From Lachnoclostridium sp. UBA933 (GTDB lineage Bacteria; Bacillota; Clostridia; Lachnospirales; Lachnospiraceae), in NCBI GenBank assembly GCA_002293545.1, contig DBDL01000094.1, positions 1 through 13,953 on the forward strand: DNA of 13,953 bases. Reading direction: 5' to 3'. Of the stretch, positions 7,630 to 13,618 are shown piece after piece. Positions within the stretch are counted from its first letter, which is position 1. Each line of letters opens with the position of its first letter. Below the pieces are notes generated by a model. That model did not search any database, was not told the origin of the DNA, and saw only the letters and a list, made by a program, of their open reading frames with translations. A program made the translations under genes and the position numbers.

Positions 7630-8111
7630 GGCGACACAATCATCCTTTCATCTTCACCGCCCTGTTCGTTAAAAATAATTCCGTGATCCTTGAATTTATT
7701 TAATACAAAATGGGTGGCAGTGCTAAGAACGGAATCAAGCGGCGAAAGTTTATCGGAAACAAATCCGGCGACGTCGTTCAATGATTTCCCCTCAATAATA
7801 ACAGCCAGATCATAAGCGCCCGACATAAGGTATACTGCTTTCACTTCGTCAAACCGGTAGATACGTTCGGCGATTCGTTTAAACCCTTTCCCGCGGGACG
7901 GTGTTACCTTTACTTCGATCAGAGCCGTAAGGTGCTCGTCGTCCACATATTTCCAGTTAATAAACGCACCGTATCCGCATATTATCTGTTCCTTTTCCAT
8001 CTGATTGATTTCATTTTCCACATCACCGGAGGGTATGCCTAAAATGACAGAAATTTCTTCTGCTGTAAGCTTCGCATTTTGCTCCAATAAAGAAAGAATA
8101 TCCTTACGCAT
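7626..8111 (-). CDS. Lrp/AsnC family transcriptional regulator
   Basis: The 161-residue protein has an N-terminal winged helix (about 1-50, MRKDILSLLEQNAKLTAEEISVILG... region) and a C-terminal RAM ligand-binding domain (about 60-140, with LTALIEVKV and VYLMSGAYDLAVIIEG). Lrp-family proteins sense amino acids and usually control amino-acid metabolism, often their own neighbours. The start follows AAAGGAGTG by about 8 bases, 35 bases after purA. The four-base overlap with the downstream aminotransferase suggests that this regulator-enzyme pair is a functional module, the regulator probably sensing the aminotransferase's amino acid. The tail beyond the RAM domain (about 20 residues, acidic) shows no recognised motif. 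The ligand cannot be read from the sequence. Confidence 0.9.
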   Translation of the reverse strand: MRKDILSLLEQNAKLTAEEISVILGIPSGDVENEINQMEKEQIICGYGAFINWKYVDDEHLTALIEVKVTPSRGKGFKRIAERIYRFDEVKAVYLMSGAYDLAVIIEGKSLNDVAGFVSDKLSPLDSVLSTATHFVLNKFKDHGIIFNEQGGEDERMIVSP

Positions 8112-8146
8112 AATATTTGCACTCCTTTTTGATATTTTTTATAGTT

Positions 8147-9418
8147 TCATCTCATAATCAAATAATCGTCACGCCCCGCCCCGACGGATACATATTTAAC
8201 AGGGCATTCTACGGCATTTTCAATAAACCGGATGTACTTGACTGCCGCATCCGGCAATTCCTCTGCTTTCCTGCATTTTGAGATATCGGTTTTGAACCCG
8301 TCCAGATACTCAATGACCGGCGTTGCTCTCAGGAGCTTATCGCCGGAGGGAAAAACCGTTGTCTTTCTGCCGTCAACTTCATATGCGACACAGACCGGAA
8401 TTTTATCCAGATAAGAAAGAACATCCAGTTTTGTCAGCGCAAGTTCATCCGTACCTTGCATCCGTACCCCGTAACGGCTTGCCGGAATATCAAATCCGCC
8501 TACACGCCGGGGTCTGCCGGTCGCGGCTCCGTATTCGCCTCCCGCCTCCCGCAGGGAGGAAGCCTCACCGCCAAACATTTCCGCGGTAAAAGGACCTTCG
8601 CCGACACAGCTCGAATAAGCTTTCATGACACCGATTACACGGTCAAGCTTTGCGCCCGGAATACCCGCGCCAATTGCCGCATAGCCAGCCAATGTCTGGG
8701 AGGATGTTGTATATGGATAAATGCCGTAATCTATATCACGCAAAGCACCCAACTGCGCCTCAAACAAAATATCCCTGTCTGCTTTCACCGCCGCCGATAA
8801 ATACTCCGTCGTATCCGTGATATAAGGCAGGAAATGTGAGCCGAATTCATGCAGCCATTGCATTAGTTCATCCAAATCTGCTTCTTCCGTTCCGTAACCT
8901 TTCAGCATGATGTTTTTCCATTGAACAATGTCTTTCAGTTTTGCTTTCAATGTACTGAAGTCCAGCAGATCCTCCATCCGCAGACCCTTTTTCATATATT
9001 TGTCGCCGTATACAGGGGCGATACCGTTTCTCGTTGAACCGTATTTTTTATCAGCCAGACGTTCTTCTTCCAGTATATCCTGACGCTTATGATACGGCAG
9101 ACAGATAAATGCTTTGCCACTGATTTTTAAATGCGCGGGCGTGACGCGGATACCTCTTTCCCGGAGTGCTTTCACTTCATGGGATAAATGCTCAAGATCA
9201 ATCACCATGCCGCCGCCCATAATATTTACCGCGTCCTCACGAAAAATACCGGACGGCAACAGGTTTAATATAAACTTTCCTTTTTCATTGATAACCGTAT
9301 GTCCGGCGTTGTTCCCGCCCTGATACCGGCATATTATGTTATAATCTTTACTGAGCAAATCGACCATACGGCCTTTGCCCTCATCACCCCAGTTGATTCC
9401 GACGATTGCTGCAAGCAT
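8147..9418 (-). CDS. purA: Adenylosuccinate synthetase
   Basis: PurA joins IMP and aspartate with GTP to give adenylosuccinate, the first step to AMP. At 423 residues it is family length. The N-terminal loop NWGDEGKGR carries catalytic Asp12 and Lys15; RYQGGNNAGHT includes His40. Later motifs are LPYHKRQD, APVYGDKYMKKGLRM, and the aspartate/IMP loop GAATGRPRRVGGFD, then LALTKLDVLSYLD. Compared with the widespread E. coli/B. subtilis type, ISDRA is ISGKA, GTTGRGIGPAY is GSTRNGIAPVY, and IGNGVVVD is MGGGMVID. This resembles a divergent clostridial PurA branch. It follows purB by 19 bases with an AAGGTG site. PurB converts its product to AMP and fumarate. Confidence 0.95.
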   Translation of the reverse strand: MLAAIVGINWGDEGKGRMVDLLSKDYNIICRYQGGNNAGHTVINEKGKFILNLLPSGIFREDAVNIMGGGMVIDLEHLSHEVKALRERGIRVTPAHLKISGKAFICLPYHKRQDILEEERLADKKYGSTRNGIAPVYGDKYMKKGLRMEDLLDFSTLKAKLKDIVQWKNIMLKGYGTEEADLDELMQWLHEFGSHFLPYITDTTEYLSAAVKADRDILFEAQLGALRDIDYGIYPYTTSSQTLAGYAAIGAGIPGAKLDRVIGVMKAYSSCVGEGPFTAEMFGGEASSLREAGGEYGAATGRPRRVGGFDIPASRYGVRMQGTDELALTKLDVLSYLDKIPVCVAYEVDGRKTTVFPSGDKLLRATPVIEYLDGFKTDISKCRKAEELPDAAVKYIRFIENAVECPVKYVSVGAGRDDYLIMR

Positions 9419-9437
9419 ATTTTCACCTTACCTTTCT

Positions 9438-10865
9438 TTATACTGTTATTTGAACATCCATACCGATAAGTTCCCTATTGGCATCCAGAACCTTTTTGAC
9501 TTCTGCGAGGAATTCTTCGGTCTGTTCTTTCGCTCTCCCTGTAAACTGTTCGGCACAAACCAATTGACCGATTTCGTCTTCGGAAATGCCGAACTCCGTA
9601 TCCGCGGCGATTCGGGCAATCAGATTATTTTCACCGCCGTGCAGTTTGATTTTTTTTGTGGCTTCCACCGAATGCTGCCGTATTCTTTCATGCAGCAACT
9701 GTCTGTCACCGCCCTTTTTCACACAGTACATAAGAATGTTTTCCGTTGCCATAAACGGCAGTTCTTCATCCAAATGCTTTTTGATTACATTCGGATAGAC
9801 GGACATACCTTCCGCAATATTAATTACCAGAGAGAGAATGGCATCCACAGCCAAAAAAGCTTCCGGAATCGCAATGCGTCTGTTTGCGGAATCGTCCAAA
9901 GTTCTTTCCAGCCATTGTGCGCTTGCGGTCAATGCGGGGTTGAGTGTATCTACCGTCACATAACGGGCTAACGATGCGATTCTTTCGCTTCTCATAGGAT
10001 TCCGTTTATATGCCATAGCGGAGGAACCCACCTGATCCGCTTCAAAGGGTTCGTCAACTTCTTTCATATGTGCCAATAATCTCATATCATTTGAAAACTT
10101 ACAGGCACTCTGAGCAATTCCGGACAATACTGACAGGGTATAATAGTCTGCTTTTCTTGAATACGTTTGACCGCTGACGGGGTATACTCCTTCAAAACCC
10201 ATCTTTTTCGTTATCTTTTGCTCCAGTGCCTTTACTTTTTCATGATCGCCGTCAAACAGGGAAAGAAAACTGGCGCCCGTACCCGTTGTCCCTTTACAAC
10301 CTAGCAGCTTCATGTTTTCCAATGTAAACTCAAGCTGTTTTAAGTCAAACAGCAAATCCTGTATCCACAGTGCCGAACGTTTACCGACAGTGGTTGGCTG
10401 CGCCGCTTGAAAATGAGTATAAGCAAGACACGGCAATGCTTTATGTTTATCCGCAAAATCGTACAGCTTGGCAATGGCGTTTATGAGCAGCTTCTTTATT
10501 AACAGCAATGCGGAGTGCTGTAAAATAATATCCGTGTTATCACCCACATAACAGGAAGTCGCGCCGAGGTGGATAATCGGTTTTGCTTTCGGGCACTGTT
10601 CCCCGTAGGCACGAATATGTGCCATAACATCGTGTCTGGTTTCTCTTTCAAATCGGTCTGCCGTATCATAATTGATATCAGATATATGCGTCTTCATCTC
10701 GCTGATTTGCTCTTGGCTGACCTCAAGCCCAAGCTCTTTTTGACTTTCTGCAAGGGCAATCCATAATCTGCGCCACGTCGAAAATTTATTGTTATCCGAA
10801 AAAACGGACTGCATTTCCTTACTGGCATACCTTTTACATAAAGGATTTTCATATCTGTCAAACAT
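9438..10865 (-). CDS. purB: Adenylosuccinate lyase
   Basis: PurB performs two fumarate-releasing steps, SAICAR to AICAR and adenylosuccinate to AMP. The 475-residue protein belongs to the fumarase/aspartase superfamily. It shows TRHDVMAHI, IIHLGATSCYVGDNTD, AYTHFQAAQPTTVGKR, and the signature loop GSSAMAYKRNPMRSERI that carries the catalytic serine region; SANRRIAIPEAFL and ATENILMYCVKKGGDRQ lie in the last third. The ATG overlaps the end of purC by 8 bases and has AAGGAGG eight bases upstream inside purC. It is flanked by purC and purA, whose products are its two substrates, so the three genes form a complete module. Confidence 0.97.
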   Translation of the reverse strand: MFDRYENPLCKRYASKEMQSVFSDNNKFSTWRRLWIALAESQKELGLEVSQEQISEMKTHISDINYDTADRFERETRHDVMAHIRAYGEQCPKAKPIIHLGATSCYVGDNTDIILQHSALLLIKKLLINAIAKLYDFADKHKALPCLAYTHFQAAQPTTVGKRSALWIQDLLFDLKQLEFTLENMKLLGCKGTTGTGASFLSLFDGDHEKVKALEQKITKKMGFEGVYPVSGQTYSRKADYYTLSVLSGIAQSACKFSNDMRLLAHMKEVDEPFEADQVGSSAMAYKRNPMRSERIASLARYVTVDTLNPALTASAQWLERTLDDSANRRIAIPEAFLAVDAILSLVINIAEGMSVYPNVIKKHLDEELPFMATENILMYCVKKGGDRQLLHERIRQHSVEATKKIKLHGGENNLIARIAADTEFGISEDEIGQLVCAEQFTGRAKEQTEEFLAEVKKVLDANRELIGMDVQITV

Positions 10866-11703
10866 TTTGGAACCTCCTTAAACATTCGGTATAAATTTGA
10901 GATGTCTTATATAAAACAGCATCCGGGACATGATCAAACAGCATTTCGCCGTTTATTTTATTGTTAATCAGCCAGTCCCTTACAAACTGCTTGTCATAGC
11001 TTCTCGGCGATATTCCCGCCCGGTAATTTGACAGACTCCAGAATCTGCTCGAATCCGGTGTAAATATTTCGTCCGCCAGTATCAGGTTATTTTCTGTATC
11101 CAGACCGAACTCAAACTTCGTATCTGCAATGATAATGCCTTTACCATATGCATAATTATAACACAAATGATACAGCTTCAAGCTGATTTCCTTAATTTTT
11201 TTTGTTAGCTGTATGCCTATTGTATCCTCAACCGTTTGAGCGGAAACATATTCGTCATGTCCTGTACGGGCTTTTGTGGACGGCGTAAAGACCGGAGCAT
11301 CCAGCTTTTCCGCCAACTTATATTCGCCGGCTATCCTTTGCCCGCAAAATTCCCCGGTTGCCAAATAGGTTTCCCACATATGCCCGAACATATATCCCCT
11401 GACGATAAATTCAAAGGGCAGGATTTTCAGTTTCTTTACTAAAACGGTACGTCCTTCAAACTCATCTCTCCGGAAATATTCGGGCATGTCTTCAAGATTG
11501 CCTGATATCATATGATTGGGAATGATATTCTTGGTGAACCCAAACCAAAACAAAGAAATTGCATTTAATATTTTCCCTTTGTCCGGTACCTGTTTGGATA
11601 AAACAACGTCAAATGCGGATATTCTGTCCGTTGTGACGATAACCAGTTTGTCAGCCGAAATCTCATATACTTCCCGGACTTTTCCGCTTGTCAGTTTTTT
11701 CAT
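10858..11703 (-). CDS. purC: Phosphoribosylaminoimidazole-succinocarboxamide synthase (SAICAR synthetase)
   Basis: PurC joins CAIR and aspartate with ATP to give SAICAR. The 281-residue protein is between the short bacterial (about 235) and long (about 300) forms. Signature motifs are GKVREVYEI (8-16), TTDRISAFDVVL, LPFEFIVRGYMFGHMW (near 94-110), STKARTGHDEYVS, IIIADTKFEFGLD and LADEIFTPDSSRFW. It is the first gene of the long minus-strand unit. GGAGG lies 6 bases before the ATG and a good sigma-A-like promoter lies about 37 bases upstream. A separate structured RNA gene lies farther upstream; read-through from it could also reach purC. Confidence 0.97.
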   Translation of the reverse strand: MKKLTSGKVREVYEISADKLVIVTTDRISAFDVVLSKQVPDKGKILNAISLFWFGFTKNIIPNHMISGNLEDMPEYFRRDEFEGRTVLVKKLKILPFEFIVRGYMFGHMWETYLATGEFCGQRIAGEYKLAEKLDAPVFTPSTKARTGHDEYVSAQTVEDTIGIQLTKKIKEISLKLYHLCYNYAYGKGIIIADTKFEFGLDTENNLILADEIFTPDSSRFWSLSNYRAGISPRSYDKQFVRDWLINNKINGEMLFDHVPDAVLYKTSQIYTECLRRFQNV

Positions 11704-11739
11704 GGGGAACCTCCATTATCTGTCTGTTCGACATTTTTC

Positions 11740-11768
11740 ATTATATCATTACGCGTACTATATGTAAC
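11740..11768 (-). promoter_or_regulatory. Probable purC-operon promoter
   Basis: On the minus strand GTTACA (11763-11768) is followed by exactly 17 bases and a perfect TATAAT (11740-11745). Transcription would start near 11733, giving a leader of about 30 bases that ends in the GGAGG of purC. The -35 matches consensus at 4 of 6 positions. This would be the main promoter of the 11-gene unit. No clear PurR box pair was identified beside it. Confidence 0.65.
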
Positions 11769-11834
11769 GCCTTAAAACAAGATATTTCCTTTGTTTTATA
11801 TCAGTCATATTTATGCGCTTAAACACAAATACTG

Positions 11835-11945
11835 AAAAAGACGCCCATCACATAATACTTGCCAAGGACAGCCAATAATCAATCTTACCCCTCGATTATT
11901 GACCGGCTCAAGTATAATCTGATGAACGTCTTTGTTCAACTTTAC
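11835..11945 (-). ncRNA. Unrecognised structured small RNA with own promoter and U-run end
   Basis: About 111 nt, read leftward from a start near 11945. The RNA folds as one long rod. An outer helix pairs 11909-11933 with 11837-11861: 25 positions with only a G-G and a U-U mismatch, the first 13 pairs (AAAGACGUUCAUC with GAUGGGCGUCUUU) continuous. An inner 12-bp helix pairs 11894-11905 with 11869-11880 around a 13-nt loop (11881-11893, GAGGGGUAAGAUU). A one-sided bulge with UCCUU (11864-11868) could pair with GAGGG of the loop. The helix ends directly in UUUUU (11835-11839), as in an intrinsic terminator. It lacks the hallmarks I know for SRP RNA, 6S RNA, T-box, purine, PRPP, ZTP, TPP or glutamine riboswitches. 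It could be a free sRNA or an attenuator leader for purC. The structure and promoter are seen; the function is unknown. Confidence 0.7.
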
Positions 11946-11951
11946 CTGATT

Positions 11952-11980
11952 ATTATATCAGGGTACCGATTAACTGTCAA
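11952..11980 (-). promoter_or_regulatory. Perfect-consensus sigma-A promoter of the structured RNA
   Basis: TTGACA (11975-11980), 17 bases, then TATAAT (11952-11957) on the minus strand: all 12 consensus bases at optimal spacing. Transcription is expected to start near 11945, about 12 bases before the first helix of the RNA. Such a full consensus usually marks a strongly and constitutively expressed transcript, often a stable RNA. Confidence 0.85.
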
Positions 11981-11988
11981 TGAAATTA

Positions 11989-12018
11989 TTAAAATACCAG
12001 CAATGCAAACGGCTTCAT
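11989..12018 (-). CDS. Possible 9-codon leader or small ORF
   Basis: ATG at 12016-12018 opens MKPFALLVF and stops with TAA. AAAGGAGTG lies about 10 bases upstream, and a TTGACA-type promoter lies farther upstream at 12055-12083. The arrangement of promoter, ribosome site and mini-ORF ahead of a structured RNA resembles a leader peptide. The ORF is too short for statistical support, and its residues give no hint of purine or amino-acid attenuation. Equally it could be the chance remnant of a lost gene start. Confidence 0.25.
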   Translation of the reverse strand: MKPFALLVF

Positions 12019-12054
12019 TTGTTTATTTCACTCCTTTAAATATCATCATTGTTT

Positions 12055-12083
12055 AAAATATAATGCGGATATTATTCTGTCAA
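12055..12083 (-). promoter_or_regulatory. Possible second upstream promoter
   Basis: A perfect TTGACA (12078-12083) is followed by 17 bases and TATTTT (12055-12060); an alternative -10, TATATT, sits at 15-base spacing (12057-12062). Transcription would start near 12048, upstream of the mini-ORF and about 100 bases upstream of the structured RNA start. It lies just beyond the spoIIID terminator, so it would be the first promoter of a new transcript. Confidence 0.5.
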
Positions 12084-12148
12084 GAAAGTATCAATACTGC
12101 AAAAAACAGGCGCCGGGAAATGTATTCACAAATATTTCGATAGAAGTC

Positions 12149-12186
12149 AAAAAAGATTCGACAAACCACCCTCTTGCCGAATCTTT
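12149..12186 (-). terminator. Rho-independent terminator of spoIIID
   Basis: Minus-strand hairpin: 12174-12186 (AAAGAUUCGGCAA) pairs with 12152-12164 through 13 pairs including one G-U, with a nine-base loop GAGGGUGGU, and runs into six U residues (12149-12154). It begins five bases after the spoIIID stop codon. Confidence 0.85.
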
Positions 12187-12191
12187 CTATT

Positions 12192-12461
12192 TTAATATGC
12201 TTGATGGTACTTTGTCTGATTCAGATACTTCTCCTTTGTTGCCAGTCCGCCGCGAATGTGACGCTCCGATTTATTAATGTCTAACACATTCCTTGCTTTC
12301 CCGGCTAAGGTTGGGTTGATTTGAAGCAGACGTTCTGTTACGTCTTTATGTACAGTACTTTTACTAACCCCGAATTGTTTGGCAGTCTGTCTTACAGTGG
12401 CATTTTGCTCTACGATGTAATTTGCAATATCTACTGCCCTTTCTTCTATATATCCTTTCAA
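12192..12461 (-). CDS. spoIIID: Sporulation transcriptional regulator SpoIIID
   Basis: SpoIIID is a small DNA-binding protein active in the mother cell during sporulation, where it activates or represses sigma-E-dependent genes and helps switch to sigma-K. The 89-residue protein has the helix-turn-helix ATVRQTAKQFGVSKSTVHKDVTERL (about 22-46 of the protein) and the basic conserved segment SERHIRGGLATKEKY near the C-terminus, both diagnostic. An ATG lies two codons upstream, but it touches the AGGGGG ribosome site. TTG at 12459-12461 lies six bases from it and gives MKGYIEERAVDIANY, the usual clostridial N-terminus, so TTG is preferred. It stands alone between a HAD gene and the purine unit, with its own sigma-E-like promoter and terminator. 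Confidence 0.95.
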   Translation of the reverse strand: MKGYIEERAVDIANYIVEQNATVRQTAKQFGVSKSTVHKDVTERLLQINPTLAGKARNVLDINKSERHIRGGLATKEKYLNQTKYHQAY

Positions 12462-12467
12462 GAGCAT

Positions 12468-12473
12468 CCCCCT
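12468..12473 (-). promoter_or_regulatory. spoIIID: Ribosome binding site that decides the spoIIID start
   Basis: AGGGGG is immediately adjacent to an ATG (12465-12467), leaving no spacer for initiation there. The TTG at 12459-12461 has an ideal six-base spacer. This supports TTG initiation. Confidence 0.65.
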
Positions 12474-12490
12474 GATAACGTTGTTTTTAC

Positions 12491-12519
12491 AATGTATGCA
12501 CCGGGGGTAGTGTTTATTC
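12491..12519 (-). promoter_or_regulatory. spoIIID: Sigma-E-type promoter of spoIIID
   Basis: GAATAAA (12513-12519), 14 bases, CATACATT (12491-12498) on the minus strand. The -10 matches the B. subtilis sigma-E consensus CATACA-T completely, and the -35 fits its GnATAtt-type consensus at 5 of 7 positions. spoIIID is a known sigma-E target in Bacillus, so site and gene agree. Transcription would start near 12485. Confidence 0.7.
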
Positions 12520-12570
12520 TTTATAATTCGTTATCTCATTCGGATTAACTTGTCAAAATATATACCGCAT

Positions 12571-13428
12571 TTATTTCGTACATGGCATTCTTAATTGTAC
12601 AGGTAATGTTTCCATTGCCTGCTCCATCCATTTCACCACCCCGTCATTGTCATTCGTTCCGCATATATCATCCGCGGCTTCTTTTACTTCCTGTTTTGCA
12701 TTTCCCACTGCTATCCGCATGTCACATGCGGCAAACATCGACAGGTCGTTCAGGTTGTCCCCAAACCCTACGATATTTTCATACCCACAATGGTTGCGCA
12801 AAAAAATAACTCCGTTTTGTTTGGAAGCCCCTTTTTCAAACACCTCTAAATACCACAAATCCTCACTGTAATTATCCGGATACATTACTAAGTTAATCTC
12901 AGGTATTTCTATAAGGGCATCGTGAACCGGCTTTATTTTATCATACACATCAAGAAACATAAAATAAATAATATTTTCTGACGCAATGTCCGAAAAAACA
13001 GCCTGGTTAAATGATTTATGGTAACGTACTTTCCGTTCATTTATAAATTGACAAATCGGTTCGGATTCAAGCGACTCATAATACGTCCTCAGATTATTGT
13101 CTTTTAATTCATATAATAATCCTGTCATACGCATTGACTGAAGAAGCGAAATAATCGTTGTCACCGTATGAGGCGGAATCCTGTGTATTTTCAGGTAGCT
13201 CTTTTTCTCAATGTCATAGACTAATACTCCATTCATCAATACCGCCGGAATACTTAACTTTACCCCGCCCAGTATTTCACATGCCGTTGCCGGCGTTCTT
13301 GCCGTCGCAATCGTAAAGTTTATCCCTTTTTCCAGCATATGAATCAATCTCTTTTCCGTATGATCTGATAATTCCGCCGATGAGTTCAGCAGCGTTCCGT
13401 CAAGATCGGATATGTACAATGTGTTCAT
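12571..13428 (-). CDS. Cof-type HAD-IIB phosphatase
   Basis: This haloacid-dehalogenase-superfamily hydrolase is 285 residues, the usual Cof/YidA size. Motif I is ISDLDGTLL with nucleophile Asp8 and acid/base Asp10, motif II is Thr42 in IATART, motif III is the Lys in EKGASKQNG near 205, and motif IV is VGFGDNLNDLSM near 225. The C2B-type cap lies between motifs II and III. Such enzymes dephosphorylate sugar phosphates, FMN or PLP with low specificity, so the substrate cannot be named. The ATG follows AAAGAGAG by about 7 bases. It is transcribed away from the GH10 gene, sharing a 190-base intergenic region. No terminator was seen after it, so some read-through into spoIIID is possible. Confidence 0.93.
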   Translation of the reverse strand: MNTLYISDLDGTLLNSSAELSDHTEKRLIHMLEKGINFTIATARTPATACEILGGVKLSIPAVLMNGVLVYDIEKKSYLKIHRIPPHTVTTIISLLQSMRMTGLLYELKDNNLRTYYESLESEPICQFINERKVRYHKSFNQAVFSDIASENIIYFMFLDVYDKIKPVHDALIEIPEINLVMYPDNYSEDLWYLEVFEKGASKQNGVIFLRNHCGYENIVGFGDNLNDLSMFAACDMRIAVGNAKQEVKEAADDICGTNDNDGVVKWMEQAMETLPVQLRMPCTK

Positions 13429-13452
13429 GGCATTCTCTCTTTCATAAATAAT

Positions 13453-13524
13453 AATAAGTTTTCAATGGGTTTCCGCAAATAAGTTTATGCAAATAAACAA
13501 ATAAGTTTCCAACTGGTTTCCGCA
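13453..13524. repeat. Phased direct repeats in the HAD/GH10 intergenic region
   Basis: Two 25-base copies, 13453-13477 and 13500-13524, match at 22 of 25 positions. They share AATAAGTTT at the left and GGTTTCCGCA at the right. A third, degenerate unit between them starts AATAAGTTT at 13478 and has GTTTATGCA. The AATAAGTTT starts are 25 and 22 bases apart. The nine-base word GCAGGTATG then occurs at 13522 and again at 13547, also 25 bases apart. Near-two-turn phasing suggests a multi-site operator for the divergent genes; no regulator is visible in the window. Confidence 0.6.
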
Positions 13525-13582
13525 GGTATGCCCTTGTTCTTTTCAAGCAGGTATGTTACACTGAATGCAAAGAATTATGGCG

Positions 13583-13604
13583 TTGTATATACTATATCAT
13601 ACAA
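13583..13604. promoter_or_regulatory. Small palindrome just upstream of the GH10 gene
   Basis: TTGTAT (13583-13588) and ATACAA (13599-13604) are perfect inverted arms around ten A/T-rich bases, overlapping a possible -10 (TATACT) and abutting the AGGAGA ribosome site. It could be an operator, or chance in A/T-rich sequence. Confidence 0.35.
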
Positions 13605-13618
13605 GGAGATCGCTTACT

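Noticed and set aside
11704..11735. PurR box in the purC leader
   Set aside because: A single TCGAAC-like word is present, without the inverted partner or flanks of the Bacillus PurBox.
11835..11945. Purine, PRPP, ZTP, TPP, glutamine riboswitch, 6S RNA or SRP RNA
   Set aside because: None of the conserved core words I know for these was found, and the fold is one rod with no 6S central bubble and no SRP apical GGAA loop.
11859..12056. 65-codon plus-strand open frame
   Set aside because: It runs antisense through the structured RNA, its promoter and the mini-ORF, and has no ribosome site or family likeness.
12520..12556. Sigma-A promoter for spoIIID using TTGACA at 12551-12556
   Set aside because: The nearest TATAAA is 25 bases away, far too long; the sigma-E-type site nearer the gene fits better.
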